Positions 53,687-64,000 of a DNA stretch of 64,000 bases are shown here, piece by piece. Source of the stretch: Sophora flavescens. Taxonomy: Eukaryota > Streptophyta > Magnoliopsida > Fabales > Fabaceae. Position numbers and translations under genes: made by a program. The number at the start of each line of letters is the position of its first letter. Positions within the stretch are counted from its first letter, which is position 1. The notes below the pieces were generated by a model. That model made no database searches. It was not told the DNA's origin and saw nothing but the letters and a program-made list of their open reading frames with translations. The stretch is taken from assembly GCA_030762895.1 (NCBI GenBank), contig CM061070.1, positions 49,956,831 to 50,020,830 of the forward strand, read 5' to 3'.

Positions 53687-55427
53687 AAGAGTGCTGCTAA
53701 TTTGACACATTTTTTCGAACACAAATACGACACCTGCTACAGTAGCGCTACTGTAGCAGCACTTTTTTTTTAATTTTTTTTTTGACTTTTTAAAAAAAAG
53801 TAAAATTTTATTTCTAAAAAAACCCATTCACCAGATAATGAACTGAATTTACCAGATATTTTTACATGATTCACCAGATATTTGCACATACTTAACCAAA
53901 AAATTTATTTCTCAAAAAAATCAATTCACCAGATAATGAACTGAATTCACCAGATATTTATACCTGATTCACCAGATATTTGCACATACTTAACCAAAAA
54001 AATTATTTCTTAAAACATCATTCACCAGATAATGAACTGAATTCACCAGATATTTACACATACTTAACCAAAAAAATTTATTTCTCAAAAAAACTCATTC
54101 ACCATATATTTACACGTACTTAACCAAAAAATTTATTTACAAAAAAAAACACATTCACCAGATATTTATACTCGATTCTCCATATATTTGCACATACTTA
54201 ACCACAATTTATTTCTCAAAAAAACTATTCACCAAATAATGAACTGAATTCACCAGATATTTATACCGGATTCACCATATATTTGCACATACTTAATGAA
54301 AAAATTTATTTCTCAAAAAAACCCATTCACCAGATAATGAACTGAATTGACCAAATATTTGTATCAGATTCACCAGATATTTAGACATACTTAATAAAAA
54401 AATTTAAATTAAAAAAAACGCTACAATGTCGCACAGTGCAGCTACAGTGCACCGTGCGGCACTGTTCATACGGTGTCAACCGTATGATGTCCGCAAAAGT
54501 GTGTCCGTTTAGCTTTTCTGTTTCAAAACCCTCCATTTTACAAACAGAAAAGCTAAACGGACACACTTTTGCGGACATCATACGGTTGACACCGTATGAA
54601 CAGTGCCGCACAGTGCACTGTAGCTGCACTGTAGCCTTTTTTTTTAAAATTTAATTTTTTTTTAAATTTAATTTTTTTATTAAGTATGTGTAAATATCTG
54701 GTGAATCAGGTACAAATATCTGGTGAATTCAGTTCATTATCTGGTGAATGGGTTTTTTTGAGAAATAATTTTTTTCATTAAGTATGTGCAAATATATGGT
54801 GAATCCGGTATAAATATCTGGTGAATTCAGTTCATTATCTGGTGAATATGTTTTTGTGAGAAATAAATTGTGGTTAAGTATGTGCAAATATATGGTGAAT
54901 CAGGTATAAATATCTGGTGAATTCAGTTCATTATCTGGTGAATGTATTTTTTTTATAAATAAATTTTTTGTTTAGGTATGTGTAAATATCTGGTGAATGA
55001 GTTTTTTTGAGAAATAAATTTTTTTGGTTAAGTATGTGTAAATATCTGGTGAATCGGGTACACATATCTGGTGAATTCAGTTCATTATCTGTGAATGGTT
55101 TTTTTGAGAAATAATGTTTTTGGTTAAGTATGTGCAAATATATGGTGAATCAGGTATAAATATTTGGTGAATTCAGTTCATTATCTGGTGAATATGTTTT
55201 TTTGAGAAATAAATTTTTTGGTTAAGTATGTGCAAATATCTGGTGAATCATGTACAAATATCTGGTGAATTCAGTTTATTATCTGGTGAATGAGTTTTTT
55301 TAGAAATAAATTTTTTATTTTTTTAAAAAAGTCAAAATTTAAATAAAAAAAATACTGTCACAATAGTGCTACTATAACAGATGTCATATTTGTGTCCGAA
55401 AAAGTGTGTCAAATGAGCAGCACTCTT
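53687..55427. repeat. 1.74-kb near-perfect palindrome made of two inverted modules
   Basis: The left arm is 53687-54523, the spacer 54524-54541 (18 bp) and the right arm 54542-55427. Outer ends are AAGAGTGCTGCTAATTTG and the complement of CAAATGAGCAGCACTCTT. The central arms are perfect for well over 100 bp (GCTTTTCTGTTT...AAACAGAAAAGC and onward through the CATACGG / CCGTATG block), so both strands there encode the same peptide. Each arm contains an array of the ~100-bp TCTGGTGAAT repeat, as in module 1. The arms differ mainly in copy number. Confidence 0.85.
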
Positions 55428-55940
55428 TTACAAAGGTCCCGTAGCAGCCCCGTTAATTTTTTTTTTAGGCGTACAACATTATTTAGTTTCATGGTCCAAC
55501 TGACTATTGTGTACAAGAAAATTTACAATCACAGTTTAATTTATATATACTCTTAGTATAAAGATTTTTACACTGATAATCAATCAAAAATCATGAAATT
55601 GATGGCTTTTAAGGTGATTAGGATAAAAATAAAAAATTTATAATGGTATGTCAATTTCTCACTAATTGACAGTATAAAAAACTTTACACTATCAATATAT
55701 ACCTATTAAATACTTCTTATAATTCAAAGTCAAAAGGATATTCCATTTTTCTTTAATATATATAGTCATTCAATTTCCTTTTAATATAGGCACGATAATT
55801 ATTATCATTGAATTATTTCTTATATTTATTCTCCCTCTAAGTTTTTCACTACACCAAAATTAGTTTTTAATGACAATTAATTAATAACAATTAATGACAA
55901 TTAGTTAATAATCGGTATTTTATTACTAATGTTAGAAATG
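55428..55940. other. Spacer with small MITE and a CACTA-like end
   Basis: No gene is present. A ~140-bp inverted-repeat element (TTAGTATAAAGATTTTTACACT at 55553 against the complement of AGTATAAAAAACTTTACACTA ending 55691) looks like a common legume MITE flanked by TA. At 55847 CACTACACCAAAATTAG resembles the terminus of a small CACTA derivative, followed by TAATGACAATTA repeats. Its other end is not found. Confidence 0.45.
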
Positions 55941-56060
55941 TTGTGTCAAAAGGCATTAGCCAGCAAACATAACGACACTTTCACTGGTCATACAATCTCA
56001 TCCCCTCTTCATTTATCCAATTTCAAGTTTCAGCTTCATTTCTCAAATTTTGAAGAGGTT

Positions 56061-57093
56061 TGCTGATTTGACACAGCAAACGGAAATCATACGCGACGCT
56101 GTTATAGTAACGCACTGTAGTGTTATTGTAGTAATACTTTTTTTAAATTTTTTTTGACTCTTTTAAAAAAATAAAAAATTTATTCTTAAAAAAACTCATT
56201 CACCAGATAATGAATTGAATTCACCAGATATTTGTATATGATTCACCAGATATTTGCACATACTTAACCAAAAAATTTATTTATCAGAAAAACCAATTCA
56301 CCAGATATTTACACATACTTAACCAAAAAATTTATTTATAAAAAAAAAGACATTCACCAAATAATGAACTGAATTCACCAAATATTTATACCTGATTCAC
56401 CATATATTTGCGCATACTTAACCAAAAAAATTATTTCTCAAAAAAACTTATTCACCAGATAATGAACTGAATTCACCATATATTTATACCTGATTCACCA
56501 GATATTTGCACATACTTAACAAAAAAAATTATTTCTCAAAAAACCCATTCACCAGATAATGAACTGAATTCACCGGATATTTGTACCCGATTTACTAGAT
56601 ATTTACACATACTTAACGAAAAAAATTTATTTCTCAAAAAAACTCATTCACCAGATATTTAAACATACTTAACCAAAAAATTTATTTATAAAAAAAAAAA
56701 CACATTCACCAGATAATGAACTGAATTCACCAGATATTTATACCCGATTCACCATATATTTGCACATACTTAACCAAAAAATTTATTTATCAAAAAAACC
56801 TATTCACCAGATAATGAACTGAATTCACCAAATATTTATACCGGATTCACCATATATTTGCACATACTTAATCAAAAAAATTATTTCTCAAAAAAACCCA
56901 TTCACCAGATAATGAACTGAATTGACCAGATATTTGTACCCGATTCACTAGATATTTACACATACTTAATAAAAAAATTATTTATAAAAAAATTAAAATT
57001 TTTCTTTTTATAAAAAAATATCCGCTACACTACCGTATAATGCAACGTGCCGCAAATACGGTGTCCATGTCCGAATTCTGTGTCAAAACAGCA
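56061..57093. mobile_element. Palindromic-array module 4
   Basis: The termini TGCTGATTTGACACAG (56061) and the complement of CTGTGTCAAAACAGCA (ending 57093) match in 15 of 16 positions. The inner blocks (CATACGCGACGCTGTTATAG and TACCGTATAATGCAACGTGCC) are diverged versions of those in the palindrome. The body (56180-56990) contains seven to eight inverted-orientation copies of the ATTCACCAGATAATGAAC repeat. It belongs to the same family as modules 1-3 and is older by sequence divergence. Confidence 0.65.
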
Positions 57094-58150
57094 TTTGTGA
57101 ATTTTGAACTCAACCATCATCAACATTTGAACTCAACCTACTTCTGATTCTTCCCCAATTTCCTCACATTTCTTCCCCAATTCCGAACCCTAAATCAACC
57201 TCTTCATCATCAACGATAGGAACACACAGATTTCACTGTCACAATACTGGTTAGTGAGTCTATTTCTTTATTAAAGTAATTTTTTTTTGCAGATATAAAT
57301 CATTTTGAGCTCTTGAAGTTATCATAATTAGTTTAATTTTGTGTTTAGATTTAGCTCTGATTGAATGAGGTTTTGGACCTTTTGGTGTTCTGGTTTTTTT
57401 CCCTAGTTTTTATCGCTAAGAATGTGAGGTGATGCAGTGCATCAGGTTTGATTAATCTCAATGTTGCTTGGCTGCTTTAGCAAGCTAATATGATTTACTT
57501 CTGGATTTAACTTCCAGTGACTGAAGGAAAGTTTTCTTATGTTTGTCTCATGCAACTTTTTTTCCCACTTTCATACTGTTTACCCCATTCTTGATATCAT
57601 CAAATAAACTAGCAAATGGCTCAAAGCACATAGAACAGAAGTGACTGGCATGATGCATCATTTTCTATGGTAGACCTGTGCTTGCATGCTGTAATGCTGC
57701 ATCTAGAGCGCCAATGGAAATTGTCACCTAATCCCTGCGTCTTTAGAAAAGCATCCTTGTTCAGACCTATTATTAGTTCACTCTGTTAGACATCAATTAG
57801 TGCCAAATATACAAAACCCCTTTAGGTGATTTAGGAGTAGTTTGAGACAAACTCGTTGGTATTGGCCTATTGGGTATAGATTTTATTGCAGCTTAATTTT
57901 TGTAATTTTTTTTTTACTGAAATTTTTTATAATATTTAGTTATTAACTTATTATTGAGTTATGTCATTTTTTTTTTGGTAGATAGAATATCTATTAATCA
58001 TAATGTGAGAACTCATTAATTTTTTTTTTCCTAATGGTAACTGAATTATTTTCCATTCATTTGTAACACTAATTAAATTGTATTTCTCAACTGCTCTGTT
58101 CCTCCATCTAAATTAAACCACAGAGATAGTAGATTTCTCTTAGAGGAATG
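57094..58150. other. Unique AT-rich sequence, possible leader/intron of a lost gene
   Basis: There is no frame with a recognisable domain. 57105-57250 is C/T-rich (TTCTTCCCCAATTCCGAACCC, CTCTTCATCATCAACG), the composition of plant 5' leaders. It is followed by GGTTAGTGAGT and a T-rich stretch resembling a leader intron. This could be a captured or relic gene start, but there is no coding evidence. Confidence 0.3.
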
Positions 58151-58570
58151 TGTAACGCCTCCCTTGACGCTACATGTACTTACCCAAAATGCGGAATATA
58201 AAATAGAAAACCTTTTGCTGGTTTACTTTCGGAAGATAAATCATCTCTTATTCTAGTTCAAAAAACTGTGTTTTTTTTAAAAAAACTTTGATTTATACAT
58301 AAATAGCACAACCGGCATATACATACACCTCCATATCATTACACATCATCATACTTAGTTACATCATCAGGATCCTTGTGATTACGAGTCATTTGTCAGT
58401 GGTTTCTAATACCTATAAAGTAAATACATACATATAGTTACAATACCAAAAGATTAAAGGGTTAAGCAGAGAACCAGGATTACAAAAAGACATGGCTCTC
58501 ATCAGCCTGATATACAGTTAGAAGAAGCAAAACACTACCCCCTATAAGACAAACACCTAAGCTGGTCAAA

Positions 58571-59124
58571 CTAGTGGAACCCGTTAGGGAGACCTCCATG
58601 ATCATCCCTAACTGGAGAAGGATCGGGTGAGCCTACTCCAACATCCACATCAGCGATGGGATCAACAACATCATCATCCAGGGGGTGATACTCTACCCCC
58701 TCCTCAGCATCCTCCACTGGATCCTCTTCAATCGGATCCTCCTCCTCAGGGTCTTCTTCAATCATCACATCATCATCATCGTCCTCTCTTCCAACTAGGA
58801 CATTGGGTGCTGGTAACTCTGCAGTACGGGAGAGAGGCAGTCCGATCCTGGAACAAAGCGAAGTGGCGGAGGTTGATGATAAGTATTGCCGGTCTCCACC
58901 CAAGTCCTCAAGAGAAGCCATATAGAAGGTAATGGCACTTGTACTGTCTTGATGCTATGAGTACATGACATAGTTCCTACTTCTGTTCCCTTTGTAGTGA
59001 GTAAAGGCCCGGTATATACAGCGCTTCGAGCCCCCGGGTGTATGACCCAAGCGCCGCCCTCATCTCCCTGCTCAAAGGCCAGTCCCAGGTACCCCGAGTG
59101 GGTCATATTGTTCATTGGGTCCAT
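58571..59124 (-). pseudogene. LTR-borne ORF, copy 3 (diverged LTR family D)
   Basis: From M-D-P at 59124 (directly after an AG acceptor-like site) one frame carries AWVIHPGARSAVYTGP and the LPSIWLLLRTWVETGN block. A frameshift near 58850-58920 moves the reading to a frame with a long Asp/Glu/Pro run (DDDDDV, EEDPEEEDP), PLDDDVVDP, and the end SPDPSPVRDDHGGLPNGF at 58571. The same blocks occur in the same order in chromovirus A LTRs although the surrounding DNA has diverged. This points to past selection on the protein. It is not a known retrotransposon domain to me. Confidence 0.5.
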
Positions 59125-60098
59125 CTATAGACATAATAAAATATACCACAAAAGAGAACCAAAAAAATAAAATGCAAAGGTGAGATACCAATATATGAGC
59201 TTTTCTTGGTAGCCACATACACATCACACAAACAACAGCATGTGAAAATAAGCATGCATAACATAACTTCATAATTATATTGAAGAGTTCAATCCAACAA
59301 CCAAATGCAATTTTATAAAACCTTTCATGTCACTTCAATGTTTACTCTCTAACTCATAATTCTCCGGAGATCCTAACTTCCATTCGTCGAGTGTGATAGG
59401 CCGCGATAATGCCTATAACACAATTGTTTCGCGTTGGGTTGGCCTCTCAATTTAGGTCAAATCCCCAATTGTTCTAGGGTATCGCATCTCATCTAAATAA
59501 TATTGAATAGTTCCTGATTGAGTACATTACGTGCCGGGTAACCGATTTCTACGGCCCGAGGTTGCAAAAGCCCGAGCCTTCCGTGGGTTTTCGAGCCCGA
59601 ATGTCCCTAATAGACCCAAAGACTAAAGGATCTATCTCTGGTCCGTAACTATCCAATTTGTCAGTTCACCCTTTGCGAAACTGTAGCTCGATACACATTG
59701 GCATGTCTGCCACAATGGCATATTAGCCAGACTATGCATGTAAAACAAGGGTTTTCATTTCCTCTTTTCTTTTTCGCATCATTTCTTTCCTCGTCAAGGC
59801 TTAAAGCTCTCGACTATTTTTATTCAGGTATTAGATACATTCTAAATACCAACTCAAGATTTTTAAACCAAAATAATGATCTTAAAAATCTCTTCCTCAA
59901 TTCGAACACTAACCCAACGTCTCGGTAATCTAGGTTCTTCTCAATAGGAACACTAGTTCGTCTTTACCGGCACTCCGAATTCAGCCCGACATCTCGGCAA
60001 TCCAAATCCAGCCCAGGTTTTATAGCTCGGTACCCTAGGTCCTTTTCTTTCCTCAAAACTCAAAACAGGAATCCCAGCCCGTCATTTCGATAATCCAG

Positions 60099-60786
60099 GT
60101 CATTTCCAGAGTTATCAATCCCGGATAGCGTAGCGTAGGTGACCCGAAACGCTATTGCGGGATAGCGTGTAGCGGGACAGTCGCTATTTTAGGCAAGAGG
60201 GGGTACTCAGAAGGAAAGAGGGAGGAGAGGCAGAGGGGAAACAGGAATGAAGGTGGAAGGGAGAAGAGAGGGGGAGGAAGAGTTTTTGAAACGAAACAGA
60301 AACAGAAACGTGAGAGGGAGAAGTGGGTAGAGGAAGAGTTAGTAAAAGAAATAAGCCCAACTTAAAAAATGAGAGGGAGAAGTAAGCCCAACTTAAAAGA
60401 AATAAGGGTGAGCTGAAATGAAACAGAAACCTGAGAGGGAGAAGGGGGTAGAGGAAGAGTTAGTAAATAGAATGAGCCCAACTTAAAAAAAAAACCCTAG
60501 ATTGGAAGTACCAGCCGCAGGAAAGGAGCATGTGACCTAATTCCTGTTTGCAGCAGCCGCATGTGATCCAAACCCTCATGCGTGACACCTCCAACAGCGG
60601 CACCGACGACTGGGTTCGGTCGGAAATGACTCGTCGGTGGCTTATGTGGACGGAAACTCGACCCGTGACACAGGAGCGGCCCAAAAGCGCTCCGGCACGG
60701 CGTCCGAGTAGCGGCCACCGGCTGCTCCGCCCCGCCCCTCCGCGATAGCGACGCGATCGCTCGCCATTAACTACCCTGGTCATTTC
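60099..60786. mobile_element. GC-rich non-autonomous hAT-like element
   Basis: A 672-bp insertion (60107-60778) starts CAGAGTTATCAATCC and ends CCATTAACTACCCTG. The 8-bp duplication GTCATTTC is present on both sides (60099-60106 and 60779-60786), the size and terminus type (CAGxG) of hAT elements. Near both ends are GATAGCG/CGCTAT motifs. Its right third (60560-60750) is unusually GC-rich and could be captured gene sequence, but no frame there has a recognisable domain. Confidence 0.75.
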
Positions 60787-61453
60787 CTCTTCACTTCTTT
60801 TCACTTGATTTTCTCTTTCGTTCAGTGAAAAACTAAATTGAAAAACAAAATATCCTTGTCTTCTAGACTTTGTACCATGAATAATTTCTCTTGCTTAGAA
60901 AATACATTTTTCAATAACACTTTTTCTTTTAAAATCCATTTTCCACAAACTTAGAAAAATCACTAAAATCTTTTCTCAACTTTGTACAAAATCCATAACT
61001 CTTATAAAGAAATTTATCCAAGAGATCCTTTTGTCTAAATCTTTCCATTTTTGAAAAACCACTTTTGAAAAGCTTAAAAGAAAATCTTTGTTTTCTAAGG
61101 ATTTCTCCATTTTTCAAATCTTTGTTTCTCAAAACATTTTTCATAATTTTTTTTTAAAAATTCTCCATCTTCTTTCTTCTCCTAACTTATTCTATCTCAA
61201 CACTTTCTTCATTAGAATTCTCTTTCCACTTTCTAAAGAAAAGAAAACATGCTTTTTCAATCTTTCTAAATTGGAGTATTTTAATGTCTTAGTCTTTGTT
61301 AACAAGCAATGACCAGTATCATGCCATCAGCCAATCACAGTCAATCAAAACAATAACTATAGCTCAACAATAGCATGTTCATTTTCAACAATTCCAATAA
61401 TATCAACACAGACAATTCCAAGAATATCATCACATATACCATTCCAAGACCAT

Positions 61454-61458
<5 letters not shown>

Positions 61459-61494
<36 letters not shown>
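61459..61494. repeat. (TA)n microsatellite
   Basis: About 17 TA units lie at the junction between the LTR fragment and the following inverted-repeat element. Confidence 0.9.
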
Positions 61495-61495
<1 letters not shown>

Positions 61496-61497
<2 letters not shown>

Positions 61498-62560
61498 GCC
61501 ATATCTAGTGAGAAAATTGGTTTTTATGTGAGAGTGAGAGGATTATATTTCAGGTATTGGATTAAATTTAATGGTGCAGATTAAATCACTTAAATTAAAA
61601 AGTCACGTGCTTTCTCTCACTCTCGTTTCTTTATCCTTGGTCCTCCATCCTTTTCGTTTTGGCCACCGCCATCTGAAAAATAAAATCAGACGCCAAAAAC
61701 AATAAAAAACTGAAAATTGCTTCAATCCTTAGAGCAACATGTCTTCCTAAGAGCAGAGGATAAAGTTACGTTCTTAATAGTATAGAAGATAATACAAATA
61801 ACACTTATGAGGGATAGCTATTATGGAGAGTCTAGGAGTACTATAGATTATCTTATGATGTGGAGTTCGTCATCGGTGAAGGACGGTGGAGGATAAGAAT
61901 CAACGTTTGCAAAAGAAATTGTTATCATAATTCATACACCCCATACCAACAATTGGGCGAATGAGGAAAAATTGCGAAGATCTTTAATCTTTATTGAAAA
62001 TGCATTATATTAGATCAGTGGTTATATCAAAGTGCCATTCTAATCATATTGAACAAACTCTATCCCGAAAAGCAGTGACCAAGAGAAATTGCATGATTGA
62101 TTTTATTAGAAAAGCAAAATTGATTACAAAGGCCCATCATCACAAGAGATCATTGTAAGATTCAACAGCCACAAGTAAGTGGGTAACAGGAAACATGATA
62201 CAGAGAAGTGTCGGGTAACTCAGGTCAATAAAAAACCTGAAACGATTCTTTGTTTAGTCTATAGAATCAAGTTCTTTCAAATATAAAATAAAAGAGAATG
62301 AAAGCCCTTCGATCTCTTTTGAACAACTATAGAGAAAAATCCCAGCTTTTATTTTCTTTACCATTACTAGTTGGGTTCTTAAATATTTTGGGACTTCATC
62401 TTCGGATTCATAGGTTTAATTTATCAAAGATGCTGGTCTCAAAGATTGAAGCAGCTTTTAGCTTTTTATTTTCCAAACGTCGGTGGCTGAAATGAAAGAA
62501 GAAAGAATAATGGAGGAAGAAGAAACGGGTAAGAAAGAAGGATAAAAGAAACGAGAGTGA
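61496..62560. mobile_element. Inverted-repeat element of unknown type, cut by the LINE
   Basis: The left part contains CACTCTCGTTTCTTTATCC (61617-61635). The right part has GGATAAAAGAAACGAGAGTG (62541-62560), its near-perfect inverted copy. The LINE tail starts directly after GAGTG, so the right end of the repeat was interrupted there. Further left the sequence GGGCCATATCTAGTGAGAAAATTGG may belong to the terminal repeat. The interior has only short frames without domains. A Mutator-like element is a guess. Confidence 0.45.
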
Positions 62561-64000
62561 CAACAACAACAACCAAGCCTTATCCCACTAGGTGGGGTTG
62601 GCTACATGGATCATACGGTGCCATAATGTTCTATCATGAATCATGTTAATAGTTAAATCATTGGTCTCCAAATCTTTCTTAATAGTTTCTCCTATAGTTT
62701 TTCTTGGCCTACCTCTGCCTCTAGCTATTGGATTGCCCTCCACTTGGTCCATTCTCCTTACTACAGAATCTAAAGGTCTCCTCCATACATGCCCAAACCA
62801 CCTAAGTTGAGATTCAACCATCTTTTCTACAATAGGTGCTACCCCAACTCTCTCTCTAATGCTATCATTCCTAATCCTATCACGTCTAGTTTTTCCGCTC
62901 ATCCAGTGCAACATTCTCATCTCTGCTACATTGATTTTACTCTCGTGTTGATTTTTTACCGCCCAACACTCCGTCCCATACAACATCGCCGGTCTAATAG
63001 CTGCACGGTAAAATTTTCCCTTTAGCTTAAGAGGTACCTTTTTATCACACAAAAAACCCGAAGCCTTCCTCCATTTCGACCACCCTGATTGAATCCGATG
63101 GTTTACATCTCCCTCAATTTCTCCTTCATTTTGTATAATAGACCCAAGATATTTAAACCGTGTGACTTGTGATATGTTGTGGTCTCCAACTTTCACCTCT
63201 AAGCTAGAGGTGTTTCGCCTTTTGCTAAACTTACATTCCATATACTTCGTCTTGCTTCTACTCAAATGGAAGCCATGTGCTTCTAAAGCTTGTCTCCAAG
63301 TCTCCAACCTTCCATTTATATCATCTCTCGACTCTCTAACTAGAACTATATCGTCTGCGAAAAGCATGCATCGTGGTGCTGGCTCTTGAATGTGCTCCGT
63401 AAGTACATCCAAGACCAAGGTAAAAAGATAGGGACTTGAAGCTGACCCTTGGTGTAGACCTATGGTTATTGGGAAATCTTCTGTAGCTCCATCCTGCGTT
63501 CTCGCACTAGTCGTGGCCCCCTCATACATATCCTTGATAGCTCGAATATAGGCAATCTGAACACCTTTCATTTCTAGGGCTTTTCACAAAACCTCTCTTG
63601 GCACCCTATCATACGCTTTCTCCAAATTAATGAAGGTCATGTGTAAATCTTTTTGATCCCTTCGATATTGTTCCATCACTCGTCGTAGCAAGTAAATTGC
63701 TTCCATGGTCGACCTCCCGGGCATAAAACCAAATTGATTGTCGGTGATTTTGGTTTCTTTTCTTAGTCTCCGTTCAAGCACCCTTTCCCATAGCTTCATA
63801 GTATGACTCGTAAGCTTAATCCCCCTATAATTTGCGCAATTTTGTATATCTCCCTTGTTCTTGTAAATTGGAACTAAAGTGCTTCTCCTCCATTCGTCCG
63901 GCATTTTCCTTGACCTCATAATCTCGTTAAAAAACTTCGTGAGCCAACTAATGCCTCTATTTCCTAGACTCTTCCATACCTCCACAGGTATATTGTCCGG
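62561..64000 (-). mobile_element. RTE-type LINE, 3' part, continuing past the window
   Basis: The minus strand carries the reverse-transcriptase ORF and ends, a short distance after its stop, in a TTG repeat (ACAACAACAACAACC on + at 62561-62575). RTE elements of plants end in such short repeats and not in poly(A). The 5' part lies beyond 64000. The insertion interrupts an inverted-repeat element. Confidence 0.85.
62588..64000 (-). pseudogene. LINE reverse transcriptase (one in-frame stop)
   Basis: The frame enters at the window edge. It reads MPDEWRRSTLVPIYKNKGD, NYRGIKLTSHTMKLWERVLE, FGFMPGRSTMEAI and DLHMTFINLEKAYDRVPREVL, the typical RT blocks 2-4. There a TGA at 63581-63583 replaces a Trp codon, and the same frame continues. 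Then come GLHQGSASSPYLFTLVLDVL and the catalytic MLFADDIVLV block. The KYLGS, IR.AMLYGTECW and RWFGHVWRRP segments lead to the C-terminal DRTLWHRMIHVANPT ending of plant RTE elements, at 62588. Apart from the stop it is well preserved. Confidence 0.92.

Larger units (their letters stand above)
58151..61455 (-). repeat. Diverged chromovirus-type LTR (family D), truncated
   Basis: It begins TGTAACGCCTCCC at 58151 and follows the chromovirus A LTR in colinear order. First comes the AAAACCTTTTGCTGGTTTAC...CGGAAGATAAA block near the start, then the LTR-borne ORF and the CCAATATATGAG junction, and CACTTCAATGTTTACTCTCTAACTCATAATTCTCCGGAGATCC. The CTAACCCAACGTCTCGGTAATCTAGGTTC stretch and CAATGACCAGTATCATG near the end complete it. 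The overall sequence has diverged, so it is a related but separate family. It is interrupted by a hAT-like element and truncated at a TA microsatellite near 61458. Internal coding sequence is absent. Confidence 0.7.

Noticed and set aside
54381..54654. Identical N-termini of frames on both strands
   Set aside because: This reflects the perfect palindrome and not two genes. It is reported as the palindrome.
52876..57093. CRISPR-like arrays of ~100-bp repeats
   Set aside because: Repeats are direct, long, diverged, without spacers, and lie in a plant transposon context.
60460..60804. 114-codon minus-strand frame in the GC-rich segment as a gene
   Set aside because: It crosses the hAT terminus and target duplication into LTR sequence, and competing frames are open on both strands; no domain is recognisable.

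Overview
This window is AT-rich plant nuclear DNA, almost certainly pericentromeric or otherwise repeat-dense. I see no intact host gene, rRNA, tRNA or CRISPR array. Nearly all recognisable coding sequence belongs to transposable elements or to an integrated plant pararetrovirus, and almost every copy is broken. A dicot is certain from the element types. A legume close to soybean is my inference, from the style of the LTRs (arrays of ATCGATT palindromes in Copia LTRs) and not from a database match.

Left part (1-18 kb). The window opens in a palindromic subterminal array (AACCGATGT motif), followed by scraps of a hAT-like terminus and a Tat/Ogre-type LTR. A decayed minus-strand Copia element (1.0-4.9 kb) sits in the gag start of a minus-strand Ty3/gypsy element whose 5' LTR is 5211-7643. 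That lies in an older gypsy LTR (7.6-9.0 and 15.6-15.9 kb), which is itself split by a complete 6.6-kb CACTA transposon (8976-15611, TSD AAC). The CACTA carries a TNP2 transposase and a second gene with an Ulp1-type protease domain. A 764-bp non-autonomous Mutator-like element (15900-16663, 9-bp TSD) and a MITE-like insertion follow.

Central part (18.5-52.9 kb). An endogenous caulimovirid (pararetrovirus) fragment is the host of a deep nest. Its left half (18480-21851) holds a coiled-coil ORF, coat protein, transactivator (TAV) and a promoter with three as-1-like boxes. Its right half (50486-52870) holds the leader, movement protein and a chain of small ORFs. The two halves are separated by one minus-strand chromovirus (Tekay/Del-like gypsy, 21852-50485) flanked by the exact 5-bp duplication TTCGT. 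Three further elements are nested in that chromovirus: a plus-strand SIRE-like Copia in its 3' LTR (23011-30418), a non-autonomous Athila/Tat-like element in its pol gene (35852-40968, TSD TTCTA), and a solo LTR in its 5' LTR (45115-47704, TSD CTTTG). No viral reverse transcriptase is present.

Right part (52.9-64 kb). Four related modules carry subterminal arrays of a roughly 100-bp repeat rich in TCTGGTGAAT. Two of them form a 1.74-kb near-perfect palindrome centred near 54.53 kb. A diverged chromovirus-type LTR (58151-61455), interrupted by a GC-rich hAT-like element (60107-60778, TSD GTCATTTC), comes next. The window ends inside a minus-strand RTE-type LINE whose 3' tail is a TTG repeat.

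The most interesting signals are the split pararetrovirus with its unusual chain of small ORFs, an open reading frame with a conserved intron-like junction inside the LTRs of two diverged chromovirus families (22.3, 44.0 and 58.6 kb), and the giant palindrome.
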